Origin: Lactifluus volemus
Taxonomy: Eukaryota > Basidiomycota > Agaricomycetes > Russulales > Russulaceae
Direction: 5' to 3'
Assembly (NCBI GenBank): GCA_022376515.1
Contig: WTXI01000007.1
Span: 806,001-870,000 of the forward strand
Length of the DNA: 64,000 bases
A program made the position numbers and the translations under genes. Each line of letters opens with the position of its first letter. Positions within the stretch are counted from its first letter, which is position 1. Positions 23,101 to 34,802 of this stretch are shown here, in pieces. The notes beneath the pieces are model-generated. The model searched no databases. It had not been told where the DNA came from and worked only from the letters and a program-made list of their open reading frames with translations.

Positions 23101-25587
23101 AACGGAGCCCCTGGGAGGTAAGCTCCGCTCATATTCTACTCAAGTAGATGATTCAAATCTAAATGTGTCCGTAGACGAGCCTAGGATGACAACGCCGGCT
23201 CGGAAGGTTGTTGAAGGGCGTGGTGCCGTCAGGGCCGCTAGGCCGCCACGTAAACGCCCTATGGCAGTCACTCAACCTAGGGACGTCATTCCACACAAAC
23301 GAGCGCGCATTGGACCTGAGAACGTCTCTTCGCCGCGTGCCAAATCTTCTCGGAGCAAAAAGGGCGTGCCTATGAGCAAGCCGCGCAAATCAGCGCCTCC
23401 GCGAGTTCGGAAGACGAACCGCAATCTTCCGAAAACAGAACCGTCTTCTCCAGGTCACCCAGCCAACCGTGACATAGATTATGACGAGATTCCTCCCTCG
23501 ACTACAATTCTGAACCCACCCACAACCCACGAATGTAACCCGCCAGCGTCAACGACCGGCGGCCCAATATCGACCTCAGGCGTATTGCAGACGAGAACCA
23601 GGCATGGAAGGACCACTCATTCGGGTCCACCCACGGCGCGACCGGGGCTGGAAAATGAGATGGCTATTGATAAACAAGCGAATGGAGTAAAGCTCAAGCA
23701 AGCGGACGCTCGTCTCATTCAGCCTCCACCTCCAGAGGTCATACTTGAGGACGACGATCCCATTCAGTCCTTCTCGTCCTCGCTATGTGAATCATTGTCG
23801 GTAGATGACGATTCCATAAAGGTATTTGAGATAGTCCCCATCGCTTGGCATGTCATTTTCATCATTTGTAGTCTGGACTCCATGTCTCCGCTGCTCCTGA
23901 CGCGAGTGTCATCTCCGAACCCCTCCCTGAAGCTGACGCTCCAAATCTACTCGATGTAGCACCTACTGCAACTGTACAGGTAAGTACCATTGACTCATAC
24001 CGTTGCAGATCCCCGGAGCTCATCACAATCCCTAGACCTGCAACACACAGAGCGCGGTGACGGAAGGAGGATCCGATATCACCATACCGAAGACTGATGA
24101 GCTATCCTCTAATGCCAAGTTGCCAAATACTGGAGGTGATGGAGCCAGTAATGATCGCAGCCACTCCATCTTGACCATGGCCACCGTTGCAGATGACAAG
24201 GTCCGGGAAACCTCGACTATCTTGATGGGCCCACCATCGTTGCCGAGGTATGCGAGTCTCTTCACATTCACAAGCCAATCTCCTAACCCGGCTACAGCAG
24301 CTTTTTGAACCACAAGTAGAGAGTACCTGTGCGACGCCGGGGGTGAGCTGTTTGCTGTTGCTACACAGTACCAACGCATTCTGATGACATCTATAGCCCA
24401 TGATCGAGGCCATAGACCTAACGAGTAATACCCCGTCTCCTATACGTTTGTCAACGTCCGAGTATCCCGAGGACAAGCCTGCTTTCTCCCATGATGCCCC
24501 GTCCCTGCTGGTTCCCCCGTGTTTTCGGAGCACGGGACTAATGGTGACAATACGGGCTCAAGCGTGCTTGATCTTGCATATTCAAATTACCAAGACTTCG
24601 ATGTAGTGCTGGACACCTCTCTCTGTCTTCCGTCTCCCAGAAATTTTGTTCAATTGCGTCCACCGACGCCACCGGCGCCGCCCCGTAAGCGAAAGAAAGT
24701 CACCTTCGCCACCTCGCCCAAGGACGTGATTGGGGAACGATCAAAGAACCAGCAAGATTTTGCTGAGATCTTGGTCGCCACAAACACGAATAAATCAGAT
24801 GAGTCCGAGTACTGGAGTCGTCGCCTGCACCCGTGCAAGCCCATGGGTCACCGACTCGAGTTCGTGATTTCCCACAGTCAGGTCGACCACGTAAGATCGA
24901 GCCTCGACTTGTCCTTCCTTCTCCGAATCTTGCATCCCGGAATGGATTGACAGCCGAACAGTTGCCACTGCTCCCTTCCTTCACCCCGCGGTATAACTGC
25001 TCGTACCTCACCGAAGAGAGTCCATCTTCGCCACCCGCCTCAATGCTGAGGCACCGCACACGTGACGCATCATCGCCCTCAGCCGGACCCGAATCAACGG
25101 CGCGCGGGAGCTATCTTATGCCCATAATGACGGTGCGCGTCACCGTAAACAGTAATCAAGCTAATGTGCTTACGACTACATACCCAGGTGCTAGATGAGA
25201 TTCATGACATCATCAAGAAGAACGTTCACACTCGTTTCGAAAGACTTACAAACGAAGCGGTTGAACTACGCGGGCAGATACTGGCACAAGCGCAAGCCGA
25301 CATGAATGAACTACTTGATGAATAGTGAGTCTATTGCTCATCACGGGTTCTTAAATTTGACCGGGTGCAGTATCACGGCATTCAACAACCTTGTGAATCT
25401 GGAGGCAAAGTACGGCGCTTTCTCAAAGCGACGAATTGCTGCTATTACCAAAGCCCGAAGTGTGAATGCCCAAAGTTTGGCGTCTCTGCACGCGCAGATC
25501 CAGACACATGACCGTGCAGTACAAGTATATGCGCGGCACACTTTTGCTGTTCGTCCACTACCTGGGGCGGTTCGGCGTTGGCTCTGA
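20197..25587 (+). CDS. Candidate meiotic chromosome-axis core protein (Red1/SYCP2-like)
   Basis: A long multi-exon gene not recognised from one signature but from its layout. First exon MSTTTHAVKNAATALKKAAD. Helical exons follow (PSLEQSMLDKLSILLRRPFG; NFGLGADYLALEQLLILLAY; ERLRFLRDCFEDGTKRGKDL; TSDKIVDILAQHHISV). Then a beta-rich segment of about 110 residues begins FTMESFALNGPP, with NRFYLDKTSVLFNCED, MQVLYDSIDQVDIS and LQIVSDHAAIQLTIVMSPLD. About 700 residues of basic, Ser/Pro-rich disorder carry NLS-like KRKRF and PPRKRKKVTF. The end is a strong coiled coil (VLDEIHDIIKKNVHTRFERL through ITAFNNLVNLEAKYGAF and KRRIAAITKARSVNAQSLAS). This order (ARM-like, PH-like, disorder, coiled coil) is that of Red1, Rec10 and SYCP2. 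At least ten introns, one of GC-AG type (21542-21594). One frame change at the C run 24514-24518. The N-terminal exon joins near 20590-20710 are not settled. The C-terminal coiled coil could also belong to another scaffold. Confidence 0.45.
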
Positions 25588-26437
25588 CGGCAACACTGGC
25601 CTTTGCATTTCGTTTTCGATTAATTATCCATTTTATTCTGCTCTCCTGTATCATTGACGCTGGTCGCCTCTCAATCGCTTTTGCTCCATGTCTCATGCTC
25701 TACTTTGTCGTTCTAGTATGTCCTGCTCTTTCTCATGCCTGGTTCATAACGATTGGACTCCACGTCCATGCTTTTCTATTTTTACTTCATCTGCTGGTCT
25801 CCCAAGTCTACTACTGTTCAGTACCACTCTATGCGCTTTGGACGCTCTTTGACTACTTTGCATCGTAATTACGGACCGAATGTACATCCATCACGTCAAC
25901 TCTGCATTAATTGATGGGATTCTGTGACCATTTGGAAATAACAAACTCTTCCGAGCGTGATCATGGGACGATTGGTAGATCCGCGGGGTGAGGGGGATCA
26001 AGGCACTTGGGTAGGCGTGTACTTGTGGAAACCATAAATGGTACTTAGGAATCCGTCGGATGGAAAGAGGGCGGAGCTCTAGAATAACCAGAGACAAGTG
26101 TGTTACTAGAAAGAGGGAACGGGCCGGAGACGGCAAAAGGACGACAGGGGTCGATGAGATGCGGATCGAGAATGATTACGAGAAGGAAAGAGAAAAAGGT
26201 GGAATGAGTGACAGAAGGAGTAGGACTGAATTCAGTCGGTAGGTAATTATAGGGCACCCGGACCGCGGCAGGGCGATTTCGGAAGCAGTGCGAGATTGTG
26301 AAGAATGGACGAAATAGTACGGTACCGGATTTGGTGGGATCTACGAGTGAGGGATATCTGTTCACCTTGAGAGAGCTGTAGTAGTAGCAAGTCTGCCAAG
26401 AGAGAGCACACAGGCGAGAGCTACAACAGCCTCGAGG
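25588..26437. other. No gene recognised
   Basis: Intergenic stretch after the axis-protein candidate and before the cap methyltransferase. The first 280 bases give a hydrophobic plus-strand frame, judged to be a pyrimidine-rich 3' flank. The minus-strand frames at 25891-26554 are rich in Pro and Ser but mirror the purine-rich promoter of the next gene. Confidence 0.4.
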
Positions 26438-28590
26438 ATGAAGGGAGCGCTGAGCCCGAAAAAGGATATTGTCGGGGGGAGAGGGATATTGGCCTCTCCC
26501 TCTCTTACTGGTTCGCTCGCGGTCGACGACGACGACGACAACGGCAACGACCAAGTGCTTGACTCACCCCAACAGGATATTCAGATGCCCAGTTTCGACC
26601 CCGTAAGAGATGCTGTCCTCAACTCCCCGGTTACACGTTCCCCGACCCTGCCTCGTCATCACCCACCGCCCTCGACCTCCGCAGTGTCATCCCCACAAAA
26701 CGCTACCACAACACCCATCGCCCAACCACATCGTCGCGCTACTGTGGCCGCATTACTCAATGACACTCCATCATCACCATCATCTTCTTTTCATCCGCCA
26801 TCCCTACCTGTGAGGGCCTCGTCGCTGGCACACATCCTTCACCCTAATCCACCAGACGATCCTCCTCGCTTTCCCTCCCCTGAAGAAAAACTTTCCCGTG
26901 TATTATCTCTTGCTCGTCTCTCCCGTGTAAATTCTTCCCCAGACCCCCTCAACAAGATTCCTTCTCCATCGCCTTTAGGTCATCCTTCCACTCCATCCCA
27001 CTTCCCAGACTCTCTCTTTACCCCTACCATCGAACGTGCTAGTACCCTATTTACACCTACCGTCGAACACCGGGGTCCTTTCTTCCCTACATCTCCGGCT
27101 AGCGTTCGTTCTACTCTCTCCCGTCCCTCCACCTCATCATCAACCTCACACCGCCCTCCCCCTTCCCCTGCCATGCCTCGACCGCCAGCACCGCCAGCGC
27201 TCTCACCAACTCCTCAACGCCCTCCTTCGCCCCCGCCGAAACCAAAGCCACTACTGTACGATCCCCGCCGAAGAACTCCCGCCGGCTCCGTTCTTGAGCC
27301 ACTCACACCGGATGAGATGCATTTTTACCGAACCCAGCTCGGAACAGGCACGAAGCGCCTCGCCAAGCGCAAACGCAGCCCGTCATACGAGCCACCGGAT
27401 CACCAACCTCCCGTCAAGCGATCCCGCGATTCCGGGATTGTTATGGATCATTGTTCGTCGCATAACCCCCCCGGTTTTTTAAAATTGTTAGCGTTAATTT
27501 GTGGATTGGTTAGATAACGCACGACCAGAAGTAGGCATCGAGCAGAGGCGCGACTCACAGATTATTGGTTTGCGCAGCTTCAACAACTGGATAAAGTCTG
27601 TCCTCATAACACGTTTCGCACACCCTGCACTTGTCTCAAGCACCGTCACCGACGGCCGTGGGGGACGGGGAGCTTTGCGCGGCAAGGTACTAGACATAGG
27701 ATGTGGTAAGGGAGGCGATCTAAACAAGTGGAGCAAAGCCCGAATAAAGGAATACATCGGTTTTGGTATTTCCTGTCCCTCTTCTGGCCCTGTCACTTCG
27801 CTTACCGCAGCGTTTGTCATCAGACATTGCCGCGGTCTCAATTGATCAAGCGAGGGGGCGCTGGGATTCACTTCCCCGCGCGACACGCTTTGATGCCACG
27901 TTCGCGACACTTGACTGCTACACCGAGCCCCTCACGCGTGGTGTTCCCCCCGCGAGGCTAGTGGAGCCGTTTGATGTCGTTTCCATGCAATTTTGCATGC
28001 ATTATGCATTTGAGAGCATTGCCAAGGTTCGCTCCATGCTGCAGAATGTCACGCGTTGGTTGCGCCCTGGCGGGATGTTTGTTGGGACTATCCCAACGCA
28101 GAGCAGCTGCTTATGCGGTTGGATCAAGTCCCCGCCAACGCGTCAGATCTCTCCTTTGGGAATTCGGTTTACTCGATTAAATTCGAAACAAGCGACCCAC
28201 GACCTCTCTACGGCCACAGGTACTCGTTCTTCCTGCAAGATGCAGTGGAGGATATCCCGGAGTATATCGTTCGCTGGGATCCCTTCGTTAAGTACGTTTT
28301 ATAATTTTTTTCTTGCAATAAGTCAGCTCACACTTTTCCAGGCTAGCAGCGGAATACGGCCTACATCTCCTCTACAGGAAGGAGTTTCATGAAGTGTTTG
28401 AGGAGTTCCAGGATCACCCTGAATTCAAGCCTCTATTGCAAAAGATGAACGTGGTCGATGGAAACGGTGAAACTGAGATGAACGACGATCAGTGGGAAGC
28501 TGCTAGTACGTTGTCTCCTTCCGCGTTGCATGCTTTGTGCTAATTGTCGCGGCAGATATATATGTTGCATTTGCGATGGAGAAACGCTGA
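26438..28590 (+). CDS. abd1: mRNA cap guanine-N7 methyltransferase
   Basis: Transfers methyl from SAM to N7 of the mRNA cap guanosine in the nucleus, the last step of cap 0 formation. The first 330 or so residues are a Pro/Ser-rich disordered extension, longer than in yeast. The catalytic domain begins NARPEVGIEQRRDSQIIG and FNNWIKSVLI. The SAM site is VLDIGCGKGGDLNKW. Then come IAAVSIDQAR, VEPFDVVSMQFCMHYAFES, NVTRWLRPGGMFVGTIP, NAEQLLMRLDQVP, YGHRYSFFLQDAVEDIPEY, AAEYGLHLLYRKEFHEVFEE and the family end NIYVAFAMEKR. Introns lie near 27453-27515, 27755-27820, 28291-28341 and 28505-28555. GTIP and NAEQLL are in different frames. One extra C in the run 28092-28094 joins them exactly, so I treat the gene as intact and the base as missing. 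Confidence 0.92.
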
Positions 28591-29600
28591 GGCCGACAAG
28601 GTCCTGATACGCACACATAAAGTCTGCTATTGTAAACCACCGATTGGTATATATGACTTCCGCTCTGGATACCGGACTTAGCTTGTTCCCCTGGCTGGGG
28701 CGCTTTGTCCTTTCTGCGTATTTTATGACTGCCCAGGACGCTTGCCCTGTTTGATATGCTCAGAAGCGGCTGCACATTTCCTTCACGTGCCCTTCCCTGT
28801 TTGCCTTTGAAAGGCACACTCTTCAACCCACGACTGTGACTAACGCGCAACACGCCATAGCAACGTCATCCAGGCATCTGACGAGTAGTATGACAGAGGG
28901 GTCCAGCCGCTCATCCTTCGCGACGTTTCATAGGTTGATAGAAGTGCCACGGCGAGCCCCTCCAATTCATTGATCAATGTGGTCATTACCGTCTAAAGAA
29001 AGAAAGAAGAGAAAAAATGGCCGTCCGCACAAAGAGCGTATCTGAATCCGTTTCTATTAACTAGTGCCAAGATAAGCCAACCCTGCCCCCCTCCCGTCCC
29101 ACATTCTTCCTTGCATCCGCGATTCCCTCGTGTTGCTTGTGACGCGTTAAAAGTGAGGCACATGTGGCCCCTGTGACGGTAAACGGTGATCGCCGATCTG
29201 TATTTTCGAACCAAGTTGGGTAGGATGGCTACTCGAGTCGGGCACGTCAAGACGCCCCGGGGCGTAAAGGATCGATCGAAGAGAAATGACCCGTACTTTT
29301 TGATCTGATCGACCGTCTTTTTGCAATCACCGAATCAAATAGACTTCTTCGGGCAATTTCGGAAATAGGTAAAACAAGTACATAAGACAAAAGACATCAT
29401 CGCGCGCACGTAAATACATAAATAAAAAGGCAGCATAAAAGCAGCTCGACATGGCGGCGCCCTTACAATGTTCAAAAAAATTCAACAATGCTCAACAGCA
29501 CATGATAACAAACGATAAGGCGACTAGATGTCCCATGGCCACGACAGTGAGTACGGAGTAAGACGAGGTCTCCCGGTGCCAAAGAGCGGTATATGTATAT
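28591..29600. other. No gene recognised
   Basis: About 1 kb between two convergent stop codons (cap methyltransferase and histone H1). It should contain both 3' untranslated regions. Frames are short and without a domain. Confidence 0.5.
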
Positions 29601-30905
29601 TCAGGTGCCTTTCGCAGCCTGGGACGGAAACAGTCAGTGAAATGGGAAGGAGAGCTATCTCCGATCCGTGAGCGCTTACCTTCGAAGGACGAGACGTAGA
29701 GCCTGACTTGGAACTAGCCTTCTTAGTTGGAGCTGTCTTGGTCTTCGATGCCTTGCTCGCAGCCGGTGTAGCCTGTAACTCCTCATCAACTTACGCTGCC
29801 AGGGCCCAGCCGACTACTAAGACTTACTTTCTTAGTAGTCCCCCGGCTGGTACTGGATTTAGTCTTTTTCTCAGAGGGAAGCTTCTTGCCGGCATATGTC
29901 TTCTTGGGGGGTTCCGCCTTCTTCGTTGTAGGTGACTTGGTCACTGCCTTGGGAGTGGCAACGGACTTCTTGGCTGGCTTGGTGGTGCCCGCTTTGGCAG
30001 ACACGGTCTTCGACGATGGTGCCTTGCGACCGGAAGAGGACTTTGTAGTAGTCGACTTTGCGGTCACAGCCTTTGCCTTTGGCTTAGCAGCGGTCTTTGA
30101 CGGGGCTTTTGCGGTGGTAGTAGTGGTCTTTGAGGTCTTTGAGGCAGGCTTGTTCTGGGATGATGAAATTAAGATGGACAGAATGATCTAGACCACCTAC
30201 GCTCACCTCCTTTGCGTCATCGGCAACTTTGGGGGTTTTCGGGGCAAGTTTCACGCGACCAGACGGCCCTAAATACACTAAGCCAAGGAGAAATACAAAG
30301 CTGCGAAACATTGCAACCTTTGGGAAGCGAGAAGACGCCTTTCTCGGCACCAACAGCAATCGCCCTACTCAGCTGAGTAATTTGGGCATTTCCCATCTCT
30401 AGTTGGTACGTCTCCTCAACGAATCTAAAGTATAACTGAGTCCTGACAGACATGACAGTATATAGAATAAAGGCAGACTTCTTGATTTGAGGGCGTGAGA
30501 CACCCAGACGTGAGTCCTCACGATGTGTGGAAATACACTCCTATAAGGACGATATAGCAATCAGTCTTCATGCACACATGAATTTCACGGCCAAACAGGG
30601 GAGTGACGACACGATTATAGGCACGGGCAGCAGGGAAGCAGCATGTGGGAGCGACAGACGACAAACAACGCCGCGCGGCAATGACCGGGTATCAACTACC
30701 CCTTTTTAGGAAGAGCACACAGACGACGACGACGGTGAACTTGGAAGGGACCAAATACGCCCGAGAACAAGGCGAGGGGTATGTAGAGTGAACACAGAAA
30801 GTATAAGCACCTTGATCATATCCGTCCAACTGGGATGAGTCGGGGGGATTTGGCGGCTGCCTTCTTGGTGACTTTAGAAGAAGTGGATTTCTTCGCGGGA
30901 GCCAT
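29601..30905 (-). CDS. Linker histone H1
   Basis: Binds linker DNA at the nucleosome dyad and compacts chromatin. N-terminus MAPAKKSTSSKVTKKAAAKS. The winged-helix globular domain is rebuilt from exons: THPSWTDMIK, ECISTHREDSRLGVSRPQIK, FVEETYQLEMGNAQITQLSR, AIAVGAEKGVFSLPKG, then GPSGRVKLAP. The tail is a Lys/Ala/Ser/Thr/Pro-rich run typical of H1 (KPKAKAVTAKSTTTKSSSGR and similar), ending AAKGT at 29601. Six introns with clear donors (for example near 30781-30835, 30425-30480, 30307-30355, 29787-29829, 29623-29682). The frame changes between KSPP and THPSW. One extra base in the run of six G at 30842-30847 restores SPPTHPSWTDMIK, the canonical H1 start. Single-copy H1 with several introns is usual in basidiomycetes. 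Confidence 0.9.
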
Positions 30906-31554
30906 CGTTATTGAGAGCTAGAAAATGTTCGAGTTTATGCTGTTATGAAGCGCAGATGCTGCTTAGGACGCCTGAAGCTGGATAGGCAGAGCGGACGAAG
31001 AAAGCGGCGAAGGTGGTAGTTAGCAATCAAGAGACGTTAAAACTCCGGCACGTTTGCGTGCAGTCAACAAACTCTACTCTTAGATCACGTGAGTTTGGGT
31101 ATCCCCTTGCACAGCGGTTCATGAGGGTACGTTTACTTGTTGCAAGGAACTGGATGATGTGTAGGACGTAGCCAAGAGAAAGGGCTGCAATAAAGCTGAG
31201 TTGTTCGGTGAATTGAACGACCGTGGGCGGAGATTGGACTCGAAGAACCTTAGTCGGGTCTGAAGATTATCACGACGGTATATATCTATATCTGGCGATT
31301 AGAAAGTAAAGTGAATGAGGTAAACTAATACGTTGTTTATCTGATTGGTTAACGGTGTAATTAAGGACTGGTAGAATGAAGAAGAAAGAGGGAGAGCAGA
31401 GCAAGACTACCCGAGTGGACACGTCCAAAAATGGTGCGCGGCTTGCGCCTGCTTTAGATCTCAGATCCAAACAACTCTCTTTCAGGCACAGTTTGACACT
31501 CTTCGCGTTTCAGAATTCGGATACGGCCGACACGACCCTCTTCTGTCCAAGTCC
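30906..31554. other. Divergent intergenic region, no gene recognised
   Basis: Lies between the H1 start (minus strand) and the Mzm1 start (plus strand), so it should hold both promoters. No coding frame or repeat stands out. Confidence 0.5.
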
Positions 31555-32077
31555 ATGTCATCCTTGCGTGCTGCAGCTCGCTCGGTCTATCGTGACTTAT
31601 GGCGCGCTTCTGCGACAACGTTTTCAGGTATCGTCTTCCCTTCTTTTAATATCCCTATCACTCACCTACGGGCAGGTGACCCACCAGTACTTTTGGGTGC
31701 GACCCCATCCTTTGAATGACACCTTTACCTCCTTATATTGTACTTGTGCAGCATTCAGACAAAAGATGAGAAGGGATGCACTGGAGCAGAGTTCTGTCGT
31801 GGATGAGGTGGCCTTTCGGAATAATCTCAAAGTCGGTCGGGAAATTGCAGATTTCCTAAGGAAAAATATCGTTCAGGCAGAACGTTTAAACGGAGACGAA
31901 ACATACAGTACGTTTTATCTGCTCTTTTTGTCTAGCGTCACTAGAACCTTCTGTTCAGAGATCCGCTTCACTGAACACACAGAGCTCGGGGATAATACTA
32001 CCATAAAAAATCCTGAAAACATGGTGGAGATGCCCAGAAGGCAGCGAAAGGAGAGGGGCAAAATCTCTATGGGGTGA
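31555..32077 (+). CDS. mzm1: Complex III assembly factor Mzm1/LYRM7, LYR-motif protein
   Basis: Mitochondrial matrix chaperone that holds the Rieske Fe-S protein before insertion into complex III. Exons give MSSLRAAARSVYRDLWRASA, where VYR stands in the LYR position, then FSGDPPVLLAFRQKMRRDAL, VAFRNNLKVGREIADFLRKN and IVQAERLNGDETYK. The family's end signature is IRFTEHTELGDNTTIKNP (LRIHEHTERGDN in relatives). About 120 residues plus a basic tail. Introns at about 31627-31675, 31698-31750 and 31910-31959. The written stop is at 32075-32077, but a perfect GTGAGC donor lies at 32074. If that intron is removed, the frame runs on into the MTRFR gene downstream. Both possibilities are kept open. 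Confidence 0.82.
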
Positions 32078-32638
32078 GCTCGCTGTGCAGTTGGGATAAT
32101 GAGCTATAATGTAGGTGACTTGTGACTAGTAGCTCTGACTCTCAGAGTGATGGCGACTCATCAACAACAGTTCCGCGATTTTACTCTCAGTTGAAAAGAG
32201 CACACAAAAAACGGGTTTTACCAGTGATCGATGAGAATGATTTAGAAGAGTCATTCGTCAGAGGCGTGTACAACACAGTAGCCCTCACATTGGATTTCTA
32301 ACATGCCATGTAGGCAGTGGCCCCGGTGGACAGTCCATAAACAAGACACAGAATAACGTCCAGTTACTGCATAAACCTACTGGAATTCGTGTATCCTGCC
32401 AAGAAACGCGCTCACTGGAACAGAATAGAAAGATCGCGAGACGCATCTTGTTAGACAAAGTATGGCAACCTTGTTCATTTTATCAGTCTGACTATGAACG
32501 GCGATTCAGCTTGACAAGATCAGCAATCCCGGTTTGTCTAAAAGTGAGATGGCAAAGGCCAAAAACCTGGAAAGAGAGCGGCGGCGACGGAAAAAGGCAA
32601 AGAAAAAGGAAAGACTTCGGGAGAATGGAGACTTATAG
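32069..32638 (+). CDS. Mitochondrial ribosome-rescue factor, MTRFR/C12orf65 (RF1 domain)
   Basis: Codon-independent peptidyl-tRNA hydrolase of the class I release factor type that rescues stalled mitoribosomes. The GGQ motif is in [20 protein letters not shown], preceded by [16 protein letters not shown] and followed by [18 protein letters not shown]. The end is a basic C-terminal tail ([19 protein letters not shown]), as in C12orf65. The frame is open upstream only to the acceptor at 32129. The sole ATG that fits is at 32069, which is also the second-last sense codon of Mzm1 (ATG GG, intron 32074-32129, then T AGC TCT). So this ORF either starts at 32069 inside Mzm1 or is the second half of a Mzm1-MTRFR fusion. 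The intron at 32264-32313 appears to be GC-AG. Another lies at about 32460-32509. Confidence 0.78.
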
Positions 32639-32743
32639 TGACATTTTTACCCCGCGGGACGATATTTCCAATTTTAGATACCGTTGTCCAGGCATGCTCC
32701 TCGTAGGACACACGTTCTCAGTTTCTTTGCTCGTCGATAAATC

Positions 32744-34680
32744 ATGTCAAACATCAACATATCAACCGTGCTAAAACGGTAACGTACACGGATGTTTGCC
32801 TTACTCGTCTCTGATCTATATCGCCAAGGCTGGAGGCCGTGACATCTCGGTTAGAGGATCTCTACGAACACTCGGACAAAAGCGTACCACAACCCTCAAA
32901 TACATCTACTCCCACGGCTGCCCCAGCCCCGGCTGCGCCCGCGCCCGTACAAGTACAGGTCTTCGAAGATCTTCCAAGTGTAGTAGCATACGATGAACAG
33001 ATTCTGAAGGGGAAAGTACAGCCATTCGTCAAACTGACTGAGAAATTTTCGATCGCGAGTCTCGTCGAGCAGGTGAGCACGTGTTCTTTCTTGTCCACGA
33101 TGCCTGACTGTGCAAGCAATCCTGCGTTGTAGTCCAAGCTTGTAGAGCGACTTTACACTAACCTCGGAGGCATCATTCGTGTTGCTGCCATCTGCAAGAA
33201 GCCAGATCAGGCTGCATTTGCCGAGGTGCTTCATGACCTCCAAGGCGACATCGAGGCAATTTCAGCAATCAAGGATTCAAACCGGAAGGAACGCAACTGG
33301 TTCAACCATTTGAACTTGGTTGCCGAAGGGTCTCCTGCAGTAGGATGGATCACTATGGTAAAACTTCTTTTGCGTGTCGTGCCTAAATCGACAATGGCCC
33401 ACAGTGACATTACAGGAATCCAAGCCTGGCCAATACATAACAGATATAAAGGAGGCGACCCAATTTTATGGAAATCGTATCATCACAGAATTCAAAGAGA
33501 AGTGAGGAAGCATGTACTCTTACCTATTTTACGTCTCACACTTCCTTCTAGGGATAAGACGCACGTCGAGTGGGTTATGGGGTTCACATCCATATTCGAT
33601 GAAATGAAGAAGTACGCGATAGAGTATCATACGACTGGGCTTGTTTGGAACGCAAAGGCACGCAAATTTATTGGAACATTTCATAAAAATACATGACTTA
33701 ACGCGAGCCGCAATAGGGCATGTCAATCTCCGAGTATAAGGCCTCGACACCAGCCGCAGCCGGTGGTGCACCGCCTCCCCCACCTCCGCCTCCGCCCCCT
33801 GGGCCACCGCCGCCGTCATCTGCTCCTGCAGCAGGCAGTGGTGCTGCGGCCGTGTTTGCCGAGCTGAATCGCGGCGCAGATGTGACGAAAAATCTGCGCA
33901 AGGTCGATAAAAGTGAGATGACGCACAAGAACCCGGCGTTGAGAGCGTCTTCCGCTGTTCCGAGCACGGTTGGGTCATCTGCCAGTGGGAATCGTGACTC
34001 ACTCTCTTCAGAAATATTTTCTGACATGGTTTGTCAGCATCCAAGAAGCCACTCAAGCCAGCGAAACCTCAGGCCCTCATGGGCAAGAAGCCAGCCAAAT
34101 TTGCACTAGAAGGAAACAAGTGGGCCATTGTACGCGGACCATATTCATCATTGCCGGATTCATTCGAATAACGTTGGGTGTAGGAATATCAAGAGAACGT
34201 GGGGGTGCTGACCGTGGATAATGCCGAGTTCAGTCATGTGGTCAATCTCTTTGGTTGCAAGAACTCGACAATCATCATCAAAGGGAAAATCAACGCCGTC
34301 ACTATAGGTGCGTATCTTGTGCCAAGTAGAAAAGCGAGGTGGTGACACGATGCCTTACAGTAAATTGCATAAAAACGTCCGTGCTCGTGGAGTCCGTGAT
34401 CTCATCAGTCTCCGTGACCAACTCGCCTTCATTCACACTCCAAATCACGGGATCCGCGCCGACAATCCAGCTTGACTCGACTGATTCGGGACAAATTTTT
34501 CTCAGCAAGGACTGCTTGAACGCTGAGATCACGACGGCAAAGTGCAGCAGCATAAATGTTAGTTTACCGGTGGAAGGTGAAGAGGATGGGATTTTTGAGG
34601 AAAAACCAATGCCGGAGATGCTTCTCACGAAGATTCAGCATGGAAAACTCGTTACTACCGTCGTTGAGCATGTTGGCTAG
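32744..34680 (+). CDS. srv2: Adenylyl cyclase-associated protein CAP/Srv2
   Basis: Links Ras-adenylyl cyclase signalling to actin and recycles ADP-actin with cofilin. The first exon [12 protein letters not shown] splices to [16 protein letters not shown], the coiled N-terminus that binds cyclase. Helical folded domain: [59 protein letters not shown]. Then a polyproline stretch (about 33767-33805, for profilin and SH3 partners), a WH2-like KNPALRAS and [18 protein letters not shown] residues. The beta-helix CARP domain closes it ([64 protein letters not shown]). End VVEHVG at 34680. About eight introns. It starts 105 bp after the MTRFR stop on the same strand. Confidence 0.92.
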
Positions 34681-34802
34681 TACAATATCTAGGTCGAGGG
34701 TTTGGTGAGGCAAGTCATGTGTGTTTAAAAATCCGGGCCGTGTGGCCGACATCAAGTTTGGACTTGGAAAGTTTTGACTCTGAGTGTTGTCTGTCCTAAA
34801 CC

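Noticed and set aside
24514..28094. RNA editing by C insertion as the cause of the frame changes
   Set aside because: Insertional C editing is known from Physarum mitochondria, not from fungal nuclear genes, and the sites fall in homopolymer runs, which points to sequence consensus error.
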